Below, in pieces: positions 1-8,100 of a DNA stretch of 29,209 nucleotides (the stretch's first letter is position 1; every line of letters begins with the position of its first letter). Under the pieces are notes generated by a model. That model saw nothing but the letters and a program-made list of their open reading frames with translations, had not been told where the DNA came from and ran no database searches. Origin of the DNA: Bacillota bacterium (GTDB lineage: Bacteria > Bacillota > Clostridia > Oscillospirales > Ruminococcaceae); contig JAEZVA010000012.1 in assembly GCA_023443315.1 (NCBI GenBank), forward strand, positions 1-29,209. The letters are read 5' to 3'. Position numbers and translations under genes: made by a program.

Positions 1-273
1 ACTGATTAGCGCACCGAACTGTACTGCCCCTTCTTTAAACCGGTTTGAAAATTCCTGCCAGAATCCGCCCGATGCTTTTGCCGAGGGATTCATTTCCTCA
101 TTGTACCGTGTTGACGATTTTATCGCCACAGTTGAGTTGGACTTGCTGCTTGATGAACTGGAGCTAGAACTTGAACTGGAACTCGAGCCGGAGCTTGACC
201 CCCAGCTAGAGCTTGAACTGGAACTTGAGCTGTTCGTGTTGTAGCTTGCCGTAGCGGCGGTGCTGCTTTTGTT
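1..273 (-). pseudogene. Orphan Rhs C-terminal tip fragment, 5'-truncated and cut by the window edge
   Basis: Read on the minus strand, this stretch encodes the Asn-Lys-Ser-Ser-Thr start of the Ser-rich linker of the large Rhs protein, then a long serine run with the same central Trp-Gly, then a TRYN motif. After that the sequence departs from the main gene. Main Rhs continues ESSPAVKTDFWGGF, whereas this copy reads EEMNPSAKASGGFWQEF and stays open to the window edge. Bases 101-273 match 3171-3334, with a nine-base in-frame length difference in the serine run. No start codon precedes it: a TAG lies nine codons upstream of the Asn-Lys-Ser-Ser-Thr motif in the same frame. It is therefore a silent displaced tip with a different downstream module, as in orphan arrays behind rhs genes. 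What toxin it carries cannot be seen here. Confidence 0.75.
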
Positions 274-364
274 CGATGAGCGATGAAATAGCTAGATTTA
301 AATCTGTAAAGATGTCTGTAAAGGTCAACCATAGGATTCCATAGGTAGAATCAAAAAACTGTGC

Positions 365-613
365 TTAATTCCTTCCGTTCCATTCGCGAAACCAGTCGTC
401 TATATAACGTAAGGACTCTTCAACTTGTTTCTTAACAATTATACTTTTACCGCCATTATATTGTTTTAGAATTAATTCTAAATCTGACATTCCTTCAGTT
501 GAAGATGAAGGCTGTGTGTTCAGCCATCCCGTCAATGCATATGATAGTAAAAATTCATTCTCTTGATATGAACTGAAGCTAAGCTGTTCTAAAAAAGTAT
601 ATAAATTATCCAT
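365..613 (-). CDS. Probable immunity protein of the orphan Rhs toxin tip
   Basis: This encodes an 82-aa acidic, soluble protein with no signal or membrane segment. It begins 23 bases after the stop of the orphan toxin tip, which is the usual position of an immunity gene. The upstream purine stretch (AAGAGAG) is only a weak ribosome site. Its C-terminal half resembles the immunity candidate behind the main rhs gene: DLELILKQ against ELMLILEK, then VKKQVEE against VKPQIEE, with similar spacing. The N-terminal halves differ. I do not recognise a named immunity family. The inference is that it neutralises the orphan toxin, and that toxin and immunity diverged together from the pair in the main gene. 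It may still be expressed and protect against sibling toxins although its toxin lacks a start. Confidence 0.65.
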   Translation of the reverse strand: MDNLYTFLEQLSFSSYQENEFLLSYALTGWLNTQPSSSTEGMSDLELILKQYNGGKSIIVKKQVEESLRYIDDWFREWNGRN

Positions 614-636
614 TTGCTCAATCTCTCTTTCTTGTA

Positions 637-1630
637 TTATGGCATGTGGAAAAAGTCAAGCCTTACACTGTTAGGATTCGTGACTATTTCAATGCCCCCA
701 CCTAAATTTGGAGGCACAGGAGGTGCAGTTCGGGTTACATAAGGTGCTCCTGAAATTTTTGTGCCCCCAATTACATAATCAACTTGACTGTTCGCAAGAC
801 CATATTTGTTTGCATAACCAGAGCTCAAGGGGTTTTCAGGTGCCCAGAACTGAGCATCCGTTACATTAGATTTCCCGAATGCTCCTGTTCTGTATAGCTG
901 CCCACCATTATCAACCGTTTGTCTTAATTGTAACGCCTCTTTCGAATTTGATTGTATTGCTTTTCCATAGGGTGTGTTTATACTACTCTTGCCCGCACCC
1001 TCACCAGCCGTCGCAGTAGTAGCCGTGCCCGCCTGTGCGGCTTGCTGTGCCGCTTGGTACTGCACACCGCCGCTGATTCCGCCCGTTATCGCTCCGGATA
1101 GCGCACCGCCCGCAAAGCCGCTTGATGCCGATTCTGCGATACTCTTGCCCGCACCGTCCAGACTGCCCGTCCGCTCCACGTGGTCTACCGCCCCGCTGAT
1201 AGCACCTACAGCCGCACCGATACCGGCGCCAATCAAGGCGCCTTTGAGCGCACCTACCGCAATGGCTCCGGCAAGCCCTGCAGCCGCGCCTCCTGTCACC
1301 ACTGTGGCTACCACGCACAGCGCAATAACCGTTACCCCGATTGCGATGTTAATCGGGACTGTGACAGGGAAGGCTCCTGCTCCTGTGCCGCACCATCTTC
1401 CGGTGCGGGGATTTCCGTCCTTTTCCCCGGTTCAGACACAGTGTACCATACATATTTTACCTGTTCAAGCGATGCCAACAAGTCTTCCCATATGGCTTGC
1501 ATGGTGCGGTACAGCTCCAACGCCATAGTCGGGAAAAACGCCGACGCCGCTCCGACAGGAATCTGCATCAGGTTGTAATACAGCAATGCCGTTTTTCATC
1601 CGCCTGCTCGGTTTGCGTGCGGCTTTCCTG
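637..1630 (-). pseudogene. Orphan Rhs cassette: pre-core segment fused to pretoxin region and a diverged toxin
   Basis: This is a displaced rhs 3' end on the minus strand. Bases 1357-1630 match 4119-4393 of the main rhs gene (the segment before the Rhs core). Bases 1028-1352 match 2550-2874 (the glycine-rich pretoxin region) with only about five mismatches. The 1.24 kb between them in the parent, holding the Rhs core and Ser-rich linker, is missing. The two parts lie in different frames: the upstream frame stops at 1332, and a T-run near 1591 is one base shorter than in the parent. The toxin frame has no convincing start, only a GTG at 1314. The last 115 residues or so are a toxin of the same length and architecture as the main one (shared YR, QFWAPENPL, GYA, IGG, LDFF), yet only about half identical. 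It is best read as a silent donor cassette that homologous recombination could move behind the main gene. Bases 1631-1898 upstream hold nothing I can assign. Confidence 0.8.
1028..1352 (-). repeat. Copy of the rhs pretoxin-region repeat (partner 2550-2874)
   Basis: This is a near-identical direct repeat of 2550-2874 with roughly five mismatches, by my own alignment. It encodes the hydrophobic glycine/alanine-rich segment (GALIGAGIGAAVGAISGAV) directly before the toxin. Toxin sequences diverge abruptly downstream of it. It is therefore the likely homology arm for toxin-tip exchange. Confidence 0.85.
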
Positions 1631-1898
1631 TGAAATACTGTTTTCCTTCGAAACGCAGCCCCCAAATGTGCCTTCATCACCTCAATCACAGGGTGAACCA
1701 TACGGGATAAAGCCGCGTGGTCGCATTGCACCTGGGACAAAGCACAATCGCCGGCAACGCCGACGCCTGTAAGATGCTTATGATGTGGTCGAAATGACCC
1801 CTTGTGAGTCAAGTAGGTGGTCTGTAATCCTTGAAATCCGCTATAACGCACAGTATGTTGGGTTGCTTTAACGGTATCAGTAAGATTAACAACTTGAT

Positions 1899-2144
1899 TT
1901 ATCCGAGTGCCTTTTTAATTGCCGACATGCACTCTTCAATCTGTGGTTTCACACTTAATATCTTTGATGTTTGTTTAACTTTTTCTAAGATGAGCATTAA
2001 TTCACCAAGAAATTCAGCCGAACTTGTAAAAGCATCTTGATTCCACATTCTCAATTCATTAGCTAGCTCAAATTCATTATTGAGTTTTAATTCCTCACAT
2101 AAAACTGATGCAAAATCTCTCAGTTCTTGGTTACTATTGAACAT
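1899..2144 (-). CDS. Probable immunity protein of the main Rhs toxin
   Basis: This encodes an 81-aa helical, acidic protein of unknown named family, beginning 17 bases after the rhs stop codon. I place the start at the ATG at 2144 because AAAGGA sits eight bases ahead of it. The ATG at 2153 would lie directly on that Shine-Dalgarno site. Position and size are those of a cognate immunity protein against the C-terminal Rhs toxin. Its C-terminal half (ELMLILEK ... VKPQIEE) is recognisably related to the second immunity candidate at 365-613, while the first half is not. That fits diverged but homologous toxins. Immunity function is inferred from position; no catalytic residues are expected or seen. 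Confidence 0.75.
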   Translation of the reverse strand: MFNSNQELRDFASVLCEELKLNNEFELANELRMWNQDAFTSSAEFLGELMLILEKVKQTSKILSVKPQIEECMSAIKKALG

Positions 2145-2161
2145 ATTTATCATCCTTTTCT

Positions 2162-5100
2162 TTACGGCATATAGAAGAAGTCAAGTTTCACATTATTCGG
2201 ATCTGTTACCATTTCAATAGCACCTCCACCGTTAGTTCCTAAGCCAGGTGCTGGTCTCGTGATAATATTTGAGTTTGGTTTGACTTTACCACCAATAATG
2301 AAATCAATCTTACTAAAATCCACTCCATATCGGTCAGCATAACCTGGATTTAGTGGATTTTCTGGTGCCCAGAATTGTCCCTCGGCAGCACTAGACCTTC
2401 CAAGTGTCCCTCCGCGGTATACAGTCCCTCCGTTTTTGATACCTGATTTTACAGTATTTGCTTCTTTGCCAAGTGATTGGACAGCATCTCCATATGGTGT
2501 TTTTACAACGCCGCTCCCACCCTCACTAACCGTCGCGGTGGTAGCGCCACCCGCCTGTGCGGCTTGCTGTGCCGCTTGGTACTGCACACCGCCGCTGATT
2601 CCGCCCGTTATCGCTCCGGATAGCGCACCGCCCGCAAAGCCGCTTGATGCCGATTCTGCGATACTCTTGCCCGCGCCGTCCAGACTGCCCGTCCGCTCCA
2701 CGTGGTCTACCGCCCCGCTGATGGCACCTACAGCCGCACCGATACCGGCGCCAATCAAGGCGCCTTTGAGCGCACCTACCGCAATGGCTCCGGCAAGCCC
2801 TGCAGCCGCGCCTCCTGTCACCACTGTGGCTACCACGCACAGCGCAATCACCGTTACCCCGATCGCGATATTGACCGCGACCTTGTTTTCTTCATACCAG
2901 TTCGCAATCTTTTCGCCGGTTTTGTTCACCCACTGACCCACGCTGCTGCTATTCCATGCGTTTGCGATATTGGCTTTGGCGCTGCTGATAGGGGAGACGA
3001 TATTATCCTTCATCCACTTAACGGGAGAGGTATTATCCCACCATTGGTTTGCCTTTTGCACTTGCTCCGATACCGTCCGCTTGACATCAAGAAACTGATT
3101 TATCCCTGAGGTCATTACATTCTTAAAGCCGCCCCAGAAGTCGGTTTTCACCGCAGGGCTGGATTCTGTATTGTACCGTGTTGACGATTTTACCGCCACA
3201 GATGAGGTGGACTTGCTGCTTGATGAGCTGCTCGAACTGGAACTCGAGCCGGAGCTTGAGCCCCAACTAGAGCTGGAACTCGAACTTGAGCTGTTCGTGT
3301 TGTAGTTTGCCGTAGCGACGGTGCTGCTTTTGTTGGGTGCCGGTGTGCTCTTGGTAGTGGTTGTGACGGCTGTTTTGACATTGCTCACCGTCTTGGACAC
3401 AGTGTTTGACACCGACGACGCAATCTTCTGCACCGAGCTTACCACCGTGCTTGCGACGGTCTTCACCGCCGAGGTCACCTTGTTAACAACGGTTTTAACG
3501 GTATTGACAACAGCTTTTGCGGCCGAGGTTACCGCGTTTTTGACCGCGCTGGCCGCGTTTTTCAACCACTCGCTAAAGTAGCCGCTTGGGTCCTGGTTCA
3601 TCACGGGGTTGTTGTTCCCGAACACATAGCGGTTGCGGCTCACCAGATTGGTCAGGCTACCCAGATAGCTGTCCTTGGTGGTAAAGCGTCCGCTGTCCGG
3701 GTCGTAATGGCGGGCGCGCAAGTACAGCAGCCCCGTCTGCGGCGTGTACTGCTCGCCGTTGTAGGTAAACGCTCGGTTCTGTCCGGGCGACCCCTGCGTC
3801 AGGTTGCCGTAGGGGTCATACCGGTAGCTTGCCGTTACGGTATTTTGTGTTACAACCTCGCTGACACTCCCGCGCCCGTCGTACAGATAATAGCTTTCCG
3901 TACCCCTCGTGCCCTGTTCGCTCACCCTGCTTTGCAGGGCGTAGCTGTAGAGTGTGCGGGGGGCGTCCGCATTGCCGTATTCCGCCAGCACCTGCGGGTT
4001 TTCCTCCGTCAGGTCGTACAGGTAGCGCGTCGGCTCCAGATAGCTCTTTGTGCCGCTCTCACCCTCAATCACTTCAAGGATTTCGGTATAGCTCTTGCCG
4101 GTTAGGTATTTGGCGCGCGACTGCGATAGGGAAGGCTCCTGCTCCTGTGTCGCACTCTCTTCCAGCGTGGGGATTTCGGTCTTTTTCCCCGGTTCAAACA
4201 CAGTGTACCATACATCTTTTACCTGTTCAAGCGATGCCAATAGGTCTTCCCATATGGCTTGCATGGTGCGGTACAGTTCAAACGCCATAGTCGGGGAAAA
4301 CGCCGACGCCGCCCCGACGGGAATCTGCATCAGAGTGTAATACAGCAGTGCTGTTTTTTCATCCGCTTGCTCGGTTTGCGTTCGGCTTTCCTGCCTTACG
4401 CTGTCCTTTTCCTGAGCCGAGCCGGAAACTTCGGGCGCGGCGCTTTGCGGCGTATCCGTGTGCGGGTTTGCAATTGTTCCGCCTTTCTGCACTATTGTGG
4501 AGCTGTCCTCCCGTATATGGGCAAGTTCCTGATCTGGTTCGGAGTAGCTGTATTCCTTGCGCAGAAGCTCAAACGCCTTCATGCCGTTTCCATCGTAATA
4601 CACACTGTTCTCAAGCCTGCCGTTTACTTTTGTTTCGGCAAGCTTGTTATCCGGGGTATACGTGTAAGAAAAGGTCTCGCGTCCCTCTGCTTTTTTAATC
4701 AGATTGCCGTCTTCGTCATAGAAATACGCCGCCGAAACCTTGCCGCTTGACATCTTCGCAGAAAGCAGCCCTGTCTCCTCGTCATAGATGTATTCGGTCA
4801 CAACATCGCGTCTCCCTGTCGTTTTCAGGATCTCTCTCGACTTATTCCCGAACAGGTCGAACAGATAGTCGGTACTGCTTTGCGTTCCGTTCGCGTTTTC
4901 TGTATACCGCAAAAGCTCTCCGCATAGGTTGTACGCATAGCTGCGGGCGGTTTCGCCGTTTTGGTCGGTTACGTTTTCTTCGATGATACGGTTCATCGAA
5001 TCGTACGCATAGCGGTAGCCGGAAATCACATTACCCTGCGCGTCACGGTTCTCTGTGCTTACAAGCCGGTCGTTTGCGTCGTAGCTGTTGTTGGTCACGC

Positions 5101-8100
5101 TGCCATCCGCGCGGGTAACGGTTGTTACATTACCGTTTTCATCATAGCTGTAGTTCACCTGTTTCCCGTCACGCTCAGTCATTTTGAGAACCCTGCCCAT
5201 GCCGTCGCGCGTGTAGCTTACTCGGCTGCCATCGGGATAAGCGATTACTTCAACCGCGCCGAATACGTCGTATTCGTAATCAAGGCGCATACCTTCCGAA
5301 TAGCTTACCTCGGTCAGGTTGTTTTCCGCGTCATAGCTGTACGATGTGCTTCCCAGATGATCGGTCATCGCGGTCAGACGACCCAGCGTATCGTATTGAT
5401 TCGTGATTTCGGGCGACACAGGCGCGCCCGGCAGTGATTCCCCGGATATTTCCTGCATGCGGTAGGATGTGCTGATGAGGCTGTTGTACGTATCATATTC
5501 ATACGCGATTGCTTTTCCGGAGGGGTAGATTGTAGACGTTCTGTTGCCGCTTACGTCATAGGTCATTCGCTCGTGAACGGTATCCTTTCCATCCTTAAGC
5601 CGCGCAAGCTTCCCTTGGGGGGTGTATTCATACACGGACACCTGTGTGGGTCTGAGTACCTGACCGGACATCATGGTATCCAAAGCTAAAACTGACTTTA
5701 CCATATTCCCCATGGAGTCATAGCTGTAGCTTGCAAGCTTGCCGTCCGGCTCCAGCACCTGTACAAGCCGCCCCATCTCGTCATAGAGATACTGCCTTGC
5801 CGCCCCATCCGCCGTGGTAACGGTCTTGACATTATTCAGACTGTCGTATTGATACTGTGTCTGCTGTCCCATCCGGTCCGCTGCGGCGGAAAGCTGACCA
5901 TGCTCGTTGTATGTATAAACTGTAAAAGAGCCTTTGTGGTCGCTTTCTCTGATAACGTTATTATCAGTGTCATACTCCCACGTTTTTGTCTTTCCGAGGG
6001 GGTCGGTTTGGCTTGTCAGATTCCCATTTGCGTCGTACGAAAACGTAAAGACACGCCCCGCATCATCAATACGCACCGTGTTGCCGTTGCTGTCGTACTC
6101 ATAGTTTGTCGTCCTGCCCAGCGGGCTAATTACCTCAGTGGTTCTACCCGCCAGATCATAACAGTAACGGGTAACCGCCTCGTCGTTGACAGTCTGTAAG
6201 ATTACGCGGTCGAAACTATCGTATGTATACGTCGCTTTCCCGCCATAATCTAGCGTTTCCTCTAATAATCTGTTGTGCTGGTCGTAGTTGTATCGATATT
6301 CCTTGCCGACGGAATCCTTTGTCAGAATGATATTTCCGTACTGGTCATACTCCGTGTCTGTCTGCACCCCGGCGATATCAATGTGCCGCGTGATACGGTT
6401 AAGCGCGTCATACGCAAACCGCTCCGTAGTCTGATTGGGATAGGTAATAAGTGTGTTGTTTCCATATTTATCGTATTCATAATGCACCGTGCTTCCGTCG
6501 TGCAGGGTCATCTGCGAAACCTTGCCGAGATTGTTATATGCATATTTTGTAATACCAGCGGCGGGATTCGTCACTTCCGTCTTTTGCCCCATGGTGTTGT
6601 ACCGATAACTTGTGACATTCCCCGCCCCATCCATTGACGAAGCTAGACGCCCCATAACGTCATATTCGTACCTTTCGACAATCCCTTTTGGCGTTGTTTC
6701 TGTCAGCTTCCGCCCCATAGCGTCATAGGTGTATGTTTCGGTATTGCCCCGCTTATCGGTTTCTGAAACAATCTGGTTGTTCGAATTATAGGTCATCGCC
6801 ACGGTTTTCCCATCCGGTGTTGTGATGGAAATAATGTTACCGTTGGCATCGTACGCATAGCGTACCGTATCACCCAACTCATCGGTAAGCGAGGTCATGT
6901 TTGTATTCGAGTCATATTCCATGACCTTTTCTTTGCCGTCATGACGAACAATCTTCGTGTTATTGCCTACTGCATCATAGAAAAATGCAGCAACACGCCC
7001 TTGGCTGTCTGTTTCCGTTACCTTCCTTCCAAGCGCGTCATAGTTGTACGATGTGGTTTGACCATTGAAATCTGTTTTAGACAGAATTCTTCCATAGGCA
7101 TCATAGCTGTTTTTTGCTGTTTGCCCCACTGAATTTACTGTCTGCACCAAGTTTCCATACTCATCATAGGTATTTCGTTCTTCCCGGCCATTGCTGTCAT
7201 AAACCCGAACAATCCGTCCCATTATATCGTGCTCATAATTTATCACATGACCGCCGGGACCGGTCGCGCTTTTGCGCCATCCGAGTTTGTTATAGGTGTA
7301 TCGGTTTTTTGTACCGTCAGGATAGGTAATCTCCGTGACATTCCCGTCCGAATCGTATGTATAGCTCGTAATCCCGCCGTCCGGCGCGGTTTCTTTGGTT
7401 ATCTTACCTTCATGATTGTATTCATAAGCGGTAACATTGCCGTATGGGTCAATCTGATTAGTAACATTTCCGGCTTCATCATATACTTGTGCATAAATCG
7501 CTCCATCCGAGCGCGTTTCCTTTGTAACCCGGTTCTGGCTATCATAAGTATAGGTTGTGACGTTCTCGTTCGCATCCGTATACCTTATCAGGTTCCCGTT
7601 GTTGTCATAAGCAGATTTGATTGTGTTTCCGTTTCTGTCTGTTTCTTCTGTACGTTGCCCCATGCTGTCATAACTATAAGTACTTGTATTCCCCAGCGAA
7701 TCGGTGACCTTGGTTAACCAATTCTTGCTGTTATATGTATACGTTTTGACATTACCCAAAGAATCGGTCTCTGATATTACATTATCCTTATTATCATATG
7801 TGTAGACAGTGGATTGCCCTAAATGATCTGTTATGCTTGTTGTATTGCCATTGGAGTCATATGTATAGGTCAGTGTTATGCCTTTTTCATTGGTTTCGGT
7901 TAGCTTGCGATCTCTGCTGTCATAGGTATAAGTCAGGGTGGTTTCGTCAGGCAAAACCTTAGTGAGAAGATTGCCGCTATCGTCATATGTATAACGTGTA
8001 ATCCGGTTAAGCTTGTCCTTCTCAAGAGTAATTTTATCAAGTGTGGGATGATACTCATATGTGATTGTAAAGCCGTCAGCATCCGTTTCTTTTATCACGC

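Noticed and set aside
120..332. Minus-strand ATG frame over the Ser-rich linker copy
   Set aside because: It reads the linker in the wrong phase, giving Arg/Pro/Gln-rich nonsense. The true rhs phase is the one encoding the serine run and has a TAG just upstream.
974..1528. Long plus-strand open frame opposite the orphan rhs cassette (Pro/Ala-rich translation)
   Set aside because: It is the antisense of the glycine/alanine-rich pretoxin segment. The same frame recurs opposite the main copy (2436-2936), it has no ribosome site, and its composition is an artefact of GC-rich coding on the other strand.
1650..1895. Possible insertion-sequence remnant upstream of the orphan cassette
   Set aside because: No translation resembled a transposase convincingly and I found no terminal inverted repeats, so I did not call it.
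3321..3581. Plus-strand hydrophobic frame opposite the rhs linker
   Set aside because: It is the complement of the Ala/Val/Thr/Lys helical repeat region of the Rhs protein, with no start signal of its own.
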